Shown here in pieces: positions 35,589 to 44,155 of a stretch of 64,000 nucleotides of DNA (positions are counted from its first letter, which is position 1; every line of letters starts with the position of its first letter). A program made the position numbers and the translations under genes. The notes beneath the pieces were generated by a model. That model made no database searches and was not told the DNA's origin. It worked only from the letters and a program-made list of their open reading frames with translations. Source of the stretch: Verrucomicrobiia bacterium (GTDB taxonomy: Bacteria > Verrucomicrobiota > Verrucomicrobiia > Limisphaerales > UBA11358); assembly GCA_031290985.1 (NCBI GenBank), contig JARLJW010000111.1, positions 116,104-180,103 of the forward strand, read 5' to 3'.

Positions 35589-37219
35589 TCAGCTTTGGAG
35601 AGCGGGCGGTAATTCATGCCCATGGCGTCGAGACGCTTTTCGTTCAACGCGGTGCGGGCCTGGAAGCTTTCCCAGTCGCGGGATTCCTTCGGCGACCAGT
35701 CGGCCTCGGCGAGCGCGCCGAGCCGCGGGAACATCATGTATTCGACGTAGCGGAGATTGGGGATGTATTCCGTCCAGAGGTTCGCCTGGCCGCCGAGGAT
35801 GCGCGGGCTGAATTCCGGGGCGAGCTTTTCGGGCATCGGGTCGAATTCATAAACTTTTTTCAAGGGCAGGAAGCCGCCGATGGCCTTGGGCTCAATCGCG
35901 TGGTTGGTGGACTGGTAATGATCGAAGTAGCAGTATTTCGTGGGGGTCATCACGACGTCATGACCGCTGGCCGCGGATTCGGCGCCGCCGCCGATCCAGT
36001 CCATCAACCCGGCGCTCGGCGTCAGGCCGCCCTCGCGGATTTCGCTCCAGCCGATGATGCTTTTGCCGTTGGTGTTGACGATGGCTTCAATCCGGGCGGT
36101 GAAATAACTTTGCAATTCCTTTTCGTCTTTCAGCCCTTTGGCTTTCATAAAGGCCTGGCAGGCGGCGGAGTTTTGCCACGTTTTCTTCGGCACCTCGTCG
36201 CCCCCGACATGGATGAATTTGCCGGGAAACAATCCGGCCACCTCATGCAGGATGTCGGCGAGAAAGACATACGTCGCCTCATCGCTCACATTATAGATTC
36301 CGTCGTAAACTCCGCCGTCATGGTCGGCATCAAACGGTCCGCCGGTGCAACTGAATTGCGGATAGGCCGTCAGCGCGGCCATCGCGTGCCCGGGCATTTC
36401 GATCTCAGGCACGATCGTGATATGTCGCGCCGCGGCGTAGGCGATCACTTCGCGGATTTGTTTCTGGGTGTAAAAACCGCCGTAACGGCCATCAGGACCG
36501 TAGGCGGTTGTGGACTGTGGATCCAGCTTGAAGCCAACGCCTTTGCGCCAGGCGGCGACGGAGGTGAGCTTGGGATATTTTTTGATTTCAATCCGCCAGC
36601 CCTGGTCATCCGTGAGATGCCAGTGGAAGGTGTTCAATTTATACATCGCCATCAGATCCAGCACCTGCTCCACCTCGGGGACGGTGTAAAAATGGCGGCA
36701 AACATCGAGCATGAAGCCGCGCCAGACGAAGCGCGGAGAATCAGTGATTTTCACGCACTGCGCCGTCCAGAACTGATGTTTGACCTTGGTCGCCGAAAAA
36801 ATTTCCGGCGGCAGCAGTTGGAGCAGCGTTTGTGAGCCGTAGAACAGGCCGGTGGGCGTGGCCGCAGTGATGCCGACATAATTGATGTTCACGTAAAGCT
36901 GATAGCCTTCCGGGCCGAGCTTCTCCTGCAGGTTGGTGTCCAGCAGGAACGCGATTTCACTTTTGGCCGGGCGCGTGGCGGCGGGCGAGACCGGGAGCGG
37001 GTAGCCGGTGGATTGGCGCAGGGTCGCGGCCAGCAATCTGGCCTCGGCCGCGCCGCCGGCAAAGGTGATTTTGGTCCCGGGCTGGATCTCAAATTCGCCC
37101 GGCAAATTCGTCATGGTCTGCGGCTGGGGAATGAGGGAGACAATGCCGGCGGCCTGCAACCAAGTGCAGGTCGCGACGATGAGTGCGGTGCCAAAGATTT
37201 TTTTCATGTAATTTTTCAT
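35585..37219 (-). CDS. GH20 beta-N-acetylhexosaminidase, secreted
   Basis: A 544-residue exo-acting glycosidase that releases GlcNAc or GalNAc from the non-reducing end. Signal peptide MKKIFGTALIVATCTWLQA; start at 37219 (MKNYMKK), not the track's 37525, which is antisense to the porter gene. An N-terminal GH20b domain (SLIPQPQTMTNLPGEF) precedes the barrel: RGFMLDVCRHF, FHWHLTDDQGWRIEI, PEIEMPGHAMAAL, and the catalytic Asp-Glu in HVGGDEVPKKTW; ILGGQANLWTEYI closes it. It is second in the operon, after the sugar porter, six bases apart. Expected in the periplasm or at the cell surface. Confidence 0.94.
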   Translation of the reverse strand: MKNYMKKIFGTALIVATCTWLQAAGIVSLIPQPQTMTNLPGEFEIQPGTKITFAGGAAEARLLAATLRQSTGYPLPVSPAATRPAKSEIAFLLDTNLQEKLGPEGYQLYVNINYVGITAATPTGLFYGSQTLLQLLPPEIFSATKVKHQFWTAQCVKITDSPRFVWRGFMLDVCRHFYTVPEVEQVLDLMAMYKLNTFHWHLTDDQGWRIEIKKYPKLTSVAAWRKGVGFKLDPQSTTAYGPDGRYGGFYTQKQIREVIAYAAARHITIVPEIEMPGHAMAALTAYPQFSCTGGPFDADHDGGVYDGIYNVSDEATYVFLADILHEVAGLFPGKFIHVGGDEVPKKTWQNSAACQAFMKAKGLKDEKELQSYFTARIEAIVNTNGKSIIGWSEIREGGLTPSAGLMDWIGGGAESAASGHDVVMTPTKYCYFDHYQSTNHAIEPKAIGGFLPLKKVYEFDPMPEKLAPEFSPRILGGQANLWTEYIPNLRYVEYMMFPRLGALAEADWSPKESRDWESFQARTALNEKRLDAMGMNYRPLSKAE

Positions 37220-37224
37220 CAATA

Positions 37225-39045
37225 TCAATGTCTGCCTTCGAAATGTTCTTCGATCTCTTCCAGGGTCTTGCCCTTCGTCTCCGGCAGGAAGAACGTGGCG
37301 GTGACGAAATAGACCACGGTGCAGCCGGCGAAGATGAAAAACATGGTGGAGTAGCCATATTGGCCGACGGTCGGCAGGAACATGGCGGCGATGGTGGTGG
37401 AGATGGCGATGTTGACGAGCAGCGCGAAGCTCATGCCATTGGAGCGGATGCGCGTGGGCATCAATTCGGACAGCGCGAGCCAGACGCATACGCCCGGCCC
37501 GATGGCGAACGAAGCCATGAAGCAATAGATCAAGATCGCGGTGAGCCAGCCGTTGCTGGTGGAGGGAACGGGCGTTAGGATGGCGTTCTCAATCTTGAGC
37601 AGCGCCGTGCGGGATTTCTCCAGGTCGGCGAACGGATTTTTAAAGAAGGCGGCCACCTTGGTCGCCGGCAGGCAGCCATCGCGGTCGATGGTGATGGTCG
37701 CGCCCGGCTCGTCGGAGCGGACGACCTTGGAGGCGGCGCGGAAATCGCCGTAGGAGTATATCACGATCAACGTCTTCGGCTGGGCGGCCGGCTTGGACGG
37801 CTCCGCTGATTTGTTTTGATTCGGCAGGAGCCAGCCGAGCGTCACATCATTAAACTCCACGACCGCCGTTTGATTTGAGGCAACGACCATGGTTTGCACG
37901 ACGTCCTTCACATCCACCCGCCGCGATTCGGTCTGCTTGAAAACCAGGCCGGCGGCGAGCAGCGAGACGATGACGCCGGCGCTGCCGAGCGAGAGGAGAA
38001 ATTTCCGGCCCTTGCGGTCCACCAGCGCGATGGCCCCGATGGTCATGAGGAAATTTACGACGGTGAGGACCACGTAGCCGAGATGCGCCTCCTTGTCGCT
38101 CAGGCCGGCCTGGATGAGGATGGTGGCGTTATAGCCGATGATGGAATTGACGCCGGTGGCCTGGTTGCAGGCGAGAATGATGCAGGCAAGCACGAACGGC
38201 AGGATGTATTTCCGCTGCCAGAGCGACTCGGAATGTTTCCCGGCGGCATTGGTGCCGGCTTTTTCGGCGGCGGCGATCTCCGCCATCTCGCGCAGTTCGA
38301 TCTCCGCCTGGTTTTCCGAACGGGAACGCAGCAGCGCGGCGCGGGCGGCGTCTTTCCGGCCTTTACGGAACAGCCAGCGCGGCGATTCCGCCACCAGGAA
38401 TGAACCGATGACAAACAAAAGTCCCGGCGGCAGCGACACCCAGAAGATTCCGCGCCAGGCGGCGTCCTTGAAGGCAAAAAGCTTTTGCGCGTCGCCGAGT
38501 TTGGCGACTTCATCCACGCGTCCGCTCCAATAATATCCGATCACCGCCGCCGCGACGATGCCGAGCGTCAACAGCCACTGAAAAACGCCGGTGCCCTTGC
38601 CACGCGACGCGGCGGACAGACATTCGACCAGATAGAGCGGGATGATGATCCCGATGAGCCCGCCGCTGATGCCCTGCAACACTCGCCCAAAAATCAATCC
38701 ACCGTAGCTGTGCGACAACGCGATGGCCGGGACGCTGACGACAAATAATATGCCGCTGAAAATCATCATCTTCTTGCGTCCAAGCAGATCGGCGAGCAGG
38801 CCGGCGAACAGCGTGGAGAAAACGCCGCCGAGCAGCACGGCGGCGACGAGGAAGGAAAGCTGGTTGGCGGTGAGGGGCGCGTTCGTGGCGGCGTCCTTGA
38901 AGGTAGCCTCGAGATACGGCAAGGCGCCGGAAATGATCCCCACGTCAATGCCGAAGAGCAGGCCGCCAAGGCCGGCGACAAGCAGCAGGAACCGGTTGTA
39001 CCCGGATTTGGCGGAGGCGCCGGGATCAGTTGGTGCAGGATTCAT
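37225..39045 (-). CDS. Sugar porter family MFS transporter with a large loop insertion
   Basis: First gene of the amino-sugar operon; imports a sugar by proton symport or facilitated diffusion. Sugar-porter motifs are clear: GIDVGIISGALPYL, GLLADLLGRKKMM, RVLQGISGGLIGIIIPLYLVE, AESPRWLFRKGR, NQATGVNSIIGY, LVDRKGRKFLL, LSELMPTRIRSNG and FLPETKGKTLEEIE. At 606 residues it is over 100 longer than usual, because about 128 residues (about 371-499) are inserted between TM9 and TM10, on the periplasmic side by topology. The insert has a few beta-like strands (TLIVIYSYGDF, ATITIDRDGCLP) and no family I know. The start is at 39045; the longer track start has no support. Confidence 0.9.
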   Translation of the reverse strand: MNPAPTDPGASAKSGYNRFLLLVAGLGGLLFGIDVGIISGALPYLEATFKDAATNAPLTANQLSFLVAAVLLGGVFSTLFAGLLADLLGRKKMMIFSGILFVVSVPAIALSHSYGGLIFGRVLQGISGGLIGIIIPLYLVECLSAASRGKGTGVFQWLLTLGIVAAAVIGYYWSGRVDEVAKLGDAQKLFAFKDAAWRGIFWVSLPPGLLFVIGSFLVAESPRWLFRKGRKDAARAALLRSRSENQAEIELREMAEIAAAEKAGTNAAGKHSESLWQRKYILPFVLACIILACNQATGVNSIIGYNATILIQAGLSDKEAHLGYVVLTVVNFLMTIGAIALVDRKGRKFLLSLGSAGVIVSLLAAGLVFKQTESRRVDVKDVVQTMVVASNQTAVVEFNDVTLGWLLPNQNKSAEPSKPAAQPKTLIVIYSYGDFRAASKVVRSDEPGATITIDRDGCLPATKVAAFFKNPFADLEKSRTALLKIENAILTPVPSTSNGWLTAILIYCFMASFAIGPGVCVWLALSELMPTRIRSNGMSFALLVNIAISTTIAAMFLPTVGQYGYSTMFFIFAGCTVVYFVTATFFLPETKGKTLEEIEEHFEGRH

Positions 39046-39173
39046 TTTGTGATTTCGTAACAACGATTTTTTAAGCGACCCGGCCAAGCCCCGCCCGCCG
39101 TGCGGGCGCTGCCGCACCCGTGTTCCCAAGCTTTGGCGGGGAAAGCTTTACCCGTTCCGGGCCGGGAAAAAAG

Positions 39174-39207
39174 CCAAAAGTTGTCGCTTTTGTTTTGTTT
39201 TTGTAAC
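39174..39207. promoter_or_regulatory. Direct-repeat operator candidate, site B, in the araC/porter gap
   Basis: TTGTCGC and TTGTAAC 20 bases apart. It ends 21 bases before the araC start and lies 129 bases upstream of the sugar-porter operon on the other strand, so one site could govern both and give autoregulation. A partial copy of the right half (GTAACAACG after TTTTGTGATTT) overlaps the porter start at about 39044-39064. Confidence 0.6.
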
Positions 39208-39227
39208 AAGTAGATTTTGGGGCAGAA

Positions 39228-40115
39228 ATGAGTCTGCCGACCCATCCCGACTGGTGGCCCGCCCGCCAGCTGCAACGCAGCCCGGTCAAGAAGGTGCTGG
39301 TGTGCGGCCGCCGCCTGAACCCGCCGCTGTTCAGCCATGTCGTCAACTTCCCGCGCCTGGAGATCCCGCTGCACGGCCAGTATCGCAACCAGATGGAGTC
39401 CGGCGGGGCGATCGCGCACATGGTGCTGCGGCCCGGCATGGCGCTGTTTGCGGCGCCCAACTGCTGGAACCTGCCGGAGTGGCAGCCGGGTCTGGAATTG
39501 TTAAGCATCTTTTTTGGCAAATCACAACTGGGCGTCAGCCTGGTCTCCGCCCGGTCTAAAAATTATCCGCAGCTCGCGGCGAAAAAATATTCCGTCCCCC
39601 GCCCCATCGGCGGGCCGGTGCCGCACCTGCTGAACGCGCTGGACGAGCTGCTCACGGAGGACGAGCCCGGGCCCGCGCTCACCGACCTGGTCTGCGCCCT
39701 CATCCACTGCGTGGAAAACCTGCTGCGCCAGCCGGCCGCCCAGCCGGGCAGCCGCGCCCAGTCGCTGCTCGAGGATGTCCGCGTCTTTCTGCAAAGCCAT
39801 TATCAATACGAGATCACCCGCGATTCCGTGGCGGAACAGTTCAACGTCACGCCCAACCATCTCTCGCGGCTGTTCCAGACGCACGGCCGCACGACGTTCA
39901 GCGGCTACCTCACCCAGGTTCGCATCGACCGCGCGAAGCATCTGCTGCACAATTACAATCTCAAGCTCGACGACATCGCCGCGCGCTGCGGCTACCACGA
40001 CACGCCCTACTTCTGTCACGTGTTCAAAAAAATGACCAAGGCCACGCCGATGCAATTCCGGCTCAAAATCCGCCGCACGAGCCAGGCGCTCACCACGCCC
40101 CTGCCGGCGGGCTAA
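39228..40115 (+). CDS. AraC family transcriptional regulator
   Basis: A 295-residue regulator divergent from the amino-sugar operon. Residues about 1-150 form a cupin-like sensing domain without strong signature. Residues about 180-285 hold the paired helix-turn-helix domain: ITRDSVAEQFNVTPNHLSRL, then FSGYLTQVRIDRAKHLLHN, LDDIAARCGYHDTPYFCHVF and KKMTKATPMQFR. Position and direction make it the likely regulator of the operon, responding to an amino sugar or product. Its family binds direct repeats about 20 bases apart, which matches the sites at 39174, 30326, 26863 and 20101. Confidence 0.93.
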   Translation: MSLPTHPDWWPARQLQRSPVKKVLVCGRRLNPPLFSHVVNFPRLEIPLHGQYRNQMESGGAIAHMVLRPGMALFAAPNCWNLPEWQPGLELLSIFFGKSQLGVSLVSARSKNYPQLAAKKYSVPRPIGGPVPHLLNALDELLTEDEPGPALTDLVCALIHCVENLLRQPAAQPGSRAQSLLEDVRVFLQSHYQYEITRDSVAEQFNVTPNHLSRLFQTHGRTTFSGYLTQVRIDRAKHLLHNYNLKLDDIAARCGYHDTPYFCHVFKKMTKATPMQFRLKIRRTSQALTTPLPAG

Positions 40116-40151
40116 CCGGCGTGGCAACATCCGCGTAACGCCCGTTCAATT

Positions 40152-40201
40152 CCGTCGCCTGACGCTGCGTCCGGCGACGGGGACACCGCAGCGCGGTGTC
40201 C
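40152..40201. terminator. Two hairpins between convergent genes
   Basis: CCGTCGCC ... GGCGACGG (40152-40180) and GGACACCG-CAGCG-CGGTGTCC (40181-40201) are back-to-back perfect stems of eight pairs, between the ends of araC and the GH25 gene. No T run follows either, so they may be a dispersed double-hairpin repeat acting as a bidirectional terminator. Confidence 0.6.
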
Positions 40202-40211
40202 GCCACCACGA

Positions 40212-42593
40212 TCAAGGACCCACGCGCGCGCGGAAAAATTCCTGGGGCGCATTGGTAAATGGTCCGGCGGTGAAATTGAACACGCCGCCCGCGCTGGTCA
40301 GGTTGGTGAGACTGCTCCAGCTCATCAAATTCGTCGAGGTTTCAATCGTATAAGGCCAATACGCGTCGCCGGTAAAGCCAATCTGCACCACGCCGCCGGC
40401 GACGCTGATGGCCGAGAATTGCGCGGCGGACGGCGGGGCGAGCGCGAGCAGCGCGTTGGTGCTGGCGACCGCGCCGGCGATGTTCGTGGCCAGGACGGAA
40501 TAATTACCCGTGTTCGTGGCGGCGACAAACGCGAGCGGGTAGCTGGCATTGGTCGCCCCGGGGAGGTTCGTGCCATTGAACCGCCATTGATAGGCGGGCA
40601 ACGGCAGACCGGTGGCGGCGGCGGTGAAGGTGAGGTTCGTCCCCCATTTCACCGTTTGCGCAAACGGCTGCAACGTGAAGGCCGGCGCGACGGCGGGCGA
40701 TTCCACGCGGACATTGTCCACGAGGCCGAAATTGATGACGTTGTTCGAGGAGAGCGACGAGAACGGGTCCCAAAAGCCCACGAACACATTGTTCGCCGTG
40801 AACGTGGCGTTGGAAATCGTGGCGAAGCGGATGCCATCCACCACCCAGTCCACCGTGCTGCCGCGCTTGGAGACGATGACATCGTGCCACGCGAGGCCGA
40901 AGGTGCCGGGATCAAGCGCATTGGTCTGCTGCGGATAGGTTGACCGCTGGAGCGCCGGCGCGCTGCGGGCGTTGGGGATGGCGCTTTGATAATAAATATT
41001 GTCGGCGCCGCGCGCGGTCGCGTCTGCACCGGCATAATAATCCTGGGAGGCGCTGCCTTGCACCGTTGTGCCGGAGAAGACGCAAAAGTCATTCAGCCCG
41101 GTGCTCCCGGGCGAAATGCCCCCGTCGCCGTCGCACGCGAAATAAAACCCGTCGGCGGCGGAACCGGCGCCGTTCCATTCGGTGGTCGTGCCGGAAGTGC
41201 CGACGCCCCCGGTAAGAAACAAGGTCGAGCCGATCCCGCCGTTCGGAAAGGGGCCGTTGACGTTGATCCACGCGTCAAAATGCAGGCGGTAGTCGCCGGC
41301 AAAAACCTGGTTCGTGGGTGAAAGGGAAAGCGCGGCAACCGCACCGTTGGCGAGATTGGCCTTCAGTTGCAGTCCGCGCGTCGTCGCGTTCGTCGAGTTC
41401 GGGGCGGACGGGATGCCCAGCGTCGAGTAATCAAAATTGAACGTCGCGGCCGTGTCGCTGGAACTCCGGTGGAGCGTCCAGTTCGTGGCGGTGTCCACGT
41501 CAAAGTTATCGGCAAAGATCGTCGTCTGCAGCGGATACACGAGCAGCGAGACGACGCTGCTGGTGAGGCTGCCGGCGAAATTGGTCACGATGACCGCGTA
41601 GTTTCCGGCGCTGGCCGCCTGCGCGTTCGAGATGATGAGCGTGGTGTTCGTTGCGCCCGCGAGGCTGGTGCCGTTAAACGTCCATTGATATTTGAGCGGC
41701 AGGCTCCCGTCGGCCTTCGCCGAGAAGCTGGCGTTGCGGCCCGCGTCCACCGCGCGGCTGTTGACCAGCGGCGTCGTGAAGAACGGCGGGAAGAGCGAGC
41801 CGATCACAAGATTGGAAATCGTCTCCGACGTGCCGTTGAAAACATCCGTGTCCCAGCCGTGGATCGGGCCGGAAACGGTGTTGCTGTCGGTATATTGCCA
41901 GACGCTCCAATCGGGCCAGGGGCCGTTGCCGCTGGGCGCGCCGGTCTGCGGATTGGGGCTGGCCGGCCAGTTGGCCATCCATAACGGCCAGTTCGTGACG
42001 GTGGAATTAAACCAGGATCCGGAATAGGAGATGCCCGTGTAGATCACCGGCTTCACGGCGACGCCGTTGGAGGCGGCGGCATTGACGATGTCCTGGCACC
42101 AGCGGTTGGCCCATTGCGAAAGCGTGTTCTTGGTGTAGACCGGGCTGGCGGTGCCGGGGTCGGTCTCCATGTCCAGCATCGGCAGCAGATAGGCGCCGCC
42201 ATTGGTGATATACTTGCCCGCAATGCTCCAAAAATGCGCCGCCTCGGAGTCCGCACCCGCGAGCCCCAGATGCGTTTCCGGATGCGCAAAATGATACGCG
42301 CCGATCAGCACGCCGGCGGCCTTGGCATTCACCGCATTGATGGCAAAATCCGCATCATTGACCGTCAGACCTTCCGTGGCCTTCGCCCAGGCGAACGTGA
42401 TCCCGTCGGTGCTTTTCACGCTGGACCAGTTGATGCTGCCGCCTTGGTAATCCGAAACATCCACGCCCAACGGCCGCTGGCCAAAGGCCGGGGCCACACC
42501 CAATGTGAGAATGGCGGACGCCAAAAAAAGTCCAGCCCAACGGGCAAAACCGAAAACATTTCCCGGGGTTGAAAATTCTGGCGCAACGGACAT
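40212..42593 (-). CDS. Secreted GH25 lysozyme-like protein with Ig-like and LamG-like domains
   Basis: A 793-residue exported protein. Signal peptide (ARWAGLFLASAILTLGVAPA), then a GH25 muramidase domain (about 40-255): PLGVDVSDYQGG with the first catalytic Asp, FAWAKATEG, AYHFAHPETH, LPMLDMETDPG with the second acidic pair, and PVIYTGISYSG. After it come an Ig-like domain (PLKYQWTFNGTSLAGATN), a long jelly-roll/LamG-like region (about 355-620), a second Ig-like domain (PAYQWRFNGTNLPGATN) and the shared C-terminal module ending EFFRARVGP. It probably cuts peptidoglycan outside the cell, and could supply wall sugars to the neighbouring operon. Confidence 0.88.
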   Translation of the reverse strand: MSVAPEFSTPGNVFGFARWAGLFLASAILTLGVAPAFGQRPLGVDVSDYQGGSINWSSVKSTDGITFAWAKATEGLTVNDADFAINAVNAKAAGVLIGAYHFAHPETHLGLAGADSEAAHFWSIAGKYITNGGAYLLPMLDMETDPGTASPVYTKNTLSQWANRWCQDIVNAAASNGVAVKPVIYTGISYSGSWFNSTVTNWPLWMANWPASPNPQTGAPSGNGPWPDWSVWQYTDSNTVSGPIHGWDTDVFNGTSETISNLVIGSLFPPFFTTPLVNSRAVDAGRNASFSAKADGSLPLKYQWTFNGTSLAGATNTTLIISNAQAASAGNYAVIVTNFAGSLTSSVVSLLVYPLQTTIFADNFDVDTATNWTLHRSSSDTAATFNFDYSTLGIPSAPNSTNATTRGLQLKANLANGAVAALSLSPTNQVFAGDYRLHFDAWINVNGPFPNGGIGSTLFLTGGVGTSGTTTEWNGAGSAADGFYFACDGDGGISPGSTGLNDFCVFSGTTVQGSASQDYYAGADATARGADNIYYQSAIPNARSAPALQRSTYPQQTNALDPGTFGLAWHDVIVSKRGSTVDWVVDGIRFATISNATFTANNVFVGFWDPFSSLSSNNVINFGLVDNVRVESPAVAPAFTLQPFAQTVKWGTNLTFTAAATGLPLPAYQWRFNGTNLPGATNASYPLAFVAATNTGNYSVLATNIAGAVASTNALLALAPPSAAQFSAISVAGGVVQIGFTGDAYWPYTIETSTNLMSWSSLTNLTSAGGVFNFTAGPFTNAPQEFFRARVGP

Positions 42594-42637
42594 GAGGGAT
42601 TAATGCTGGATGTATGGTTTAATTAAAAGATCCGGAG

Positions 42638-42755
42638 CGCGGCCGGCCCCGGCCGCGGCAACACCCAAAAGGCAGGGAGTCCCCGTGAAAATCCCGCGCC
42701 AGCGCCGGCACCGGCGGCGGCGACCGGGGACGGGCGCACTCCGTTAGCAGGGGTT
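42638..42755. repeat. GC-rich repeat block with hairpin and dispersed copy 2
   Basis: Begins with a perfect nine-pair palindrome, CGCGGCCGG-CC-CCGGCCGCG (42638-42657), and ends with the second copy of the 38-base repeat (42717-42755; see 32513-32550). It lies in the gap of about 190 bases between the ald and GH25 genes, both on the minus strand. No ORF is supported here. Confidence 0.6.
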
Positions 42756-42787
42756 TTGGTGTTTAAAAACATGCACCGGTTAATTTA

Positions 42788-43873
42788 TCACATCGGCAGA
42801 CCGTGCGCCTCGGCAACCGCCTTGTAAGTGATCTTGCCGTCGCGGATGTTGATGCCGCCGATGAGCGCGGGAAATTTTGCGCAGGCCTCATCCACCCCAT
42901 GATCGGCGAGCATTTCGAGGTAGCGGTAGGTGACGTTGGTCAAGGCCTGCGTGGCCGTGCGCGCATACGCGCCGGGCATGTTGGCCACGCAATAATGCGT
43001 CACGCCTTCCTCCACATACACGGGATTATGATGCGTGGTGGCGCGGGAAGTTTCCGCGCAGCCGCCCTGGTCGATGGCGATGTCCACCAGCACGCTGCCC
43101 CGCCGCATCCGGCGCAGCATCTCGCGGGAAATCAGTTTTGGCGCCTTCGCCCCCGGCACCAGCACGGCCCCGATGAGCAAATCCACCGTGGGGAGCAGGT
43201 CGGACAAATGCGCTTCGCTGGAAAACAGCGTGTGCGCCGTGTGCAGGGTGATGTCGAGAAAGCGCATGCGTTCCAAATCGACCTCCAGAATGGTCACGTC
43301 CGCGCCCAAGCCCTGGGCCATGCGGGCGGCGTTCACGCCCGCCGCACCGCCGCCGAGGACGACCACCTTGCCGGGCAACACGCCCGGCACGCCGCCCAGC
43401 AACGTGCCGCTGCCGCCGAAATGTTTCGCGAGAAAATAGCCGCCCACGAGCACGCTCATGCGCCCGGCGATCTCGCTCATGGGCTCCAGCAACGGCAGGC
43501 GGCGGTTCACCTCGATGGTTTCATACGCAATGCACGTCGCGCCGGATTTCAGGAGGGCGTCCGTGAGCGGCTTGCTCGCCGCGAGATGCAGGTAGGTGAA
43601 GAGGATCTGGCCCGGCCGCAGCAGGGGCAGTTCGGTGGACAGCGGCTCCTTGACCTTGATGATGAGATCCGCCTTCGCGAAAACCTCCTCATGCGTCCCC
43701 ACCAATTTTGCGCCGGCGGCCTGATATTCGGCGTCGGGATAGCCCGCGCCGACGCCCGCGCCGGTTTCGACGAGGACCACATGGCCGCGCTTGATGAGTT
43801 GATACGCGCCGCTGGGCAGCAATGCGACACGGTATTCCTGTTCCTTGATTTCTTTCGGTACGCCAATGATCAT
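42788..43873 (-). CDS. ald: Alanine dehydrogenase
   Basis: NAD-dependent oxidative deamination of L-alanine to pyruvate and ammonia, or the reverse. The 361 residues from [20 protein letters not shown] (start 43873, not the track's 43924) match the Ald/PNT family: [15 protein letters not shown] with the catalytic-region Lys and His, [29 protein letters not shown] for NAD binding, [28 protein letters not shown] and [13 protein letters not shown] with the active-site Asp. It could recycle alanine released from peptidoglycan by the nearby amidase, although the two are not in one operon. Confidence 0.95.
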   Translation of the reverse strand: MIIGVPKEIKEQEYRVALLPSGAYQLIKRGHVVLVETGAGVGAGYPDAEYQAAGAKLVGTHEEVFAKADLIIKVKEPLSTELPLLRPGQILFTYLHLAASKPLTDALLKSGATCIAYETIEVNRRLPLLEPMSEIAGRMSVLVGGYFLAKHFGGSGTLLGGVPGVLPGKVVVLGGGAAGVNAARMAQGLGADVTILEVDLERMRFLDITLHTAHTLFSSEAHLSDLLPTVDLLIGAVLVPGAKAPKLISREMLRRMRRGSVLVDIAIDQGGCAETSRATTHHNPVYVEEGVTHYCVANMPGAYARTATQALTNVTYRYLEMLADHGVDEACAKFPALIGGINIRDGKITYKAVAEAHGLPM

Positions 43874-44005
43874 AAATAAAAAAAGTACGTTCCGCCTTGC
43901 AGCGGGTTGATAATTTCCTGGCACGCTTCCTTTTACTCGTGCCTTGTCGCCACGCTATCACAGCCACGGCGGGTGTCAACCCAAGTGCGGCAGGAAAAAT
44001 GAAAT

Positions 44006-44028
44006 GCCGAACGCCGAATGACGAATGG
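44006..44028. repeat. CGAATGACGAATGG dispersed repeat fragment
   Basis: GCCGAACGCCGAATGACGAA contains, in the opposite orientation, the ATTCGTCATTC unit of the 8706-8763 cluster. It lies in the 282-base gap between the divergent ald gene and the propeller kinase gene; nothing else is recognisable in that gap. Confidence 0.45.
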
Positions 44029-44155
44029 CAGGGAAGCAGAGGGCGGAGAAACGAACAAATTTGATTGCCATCCCCACGCCCCTTGCGCCCGGCGGATTTC
44101 CCCAACTCCCCGCTTGAGCTTCCCTTTAATTCGCCGACTGTTATTGTGAACTCAG

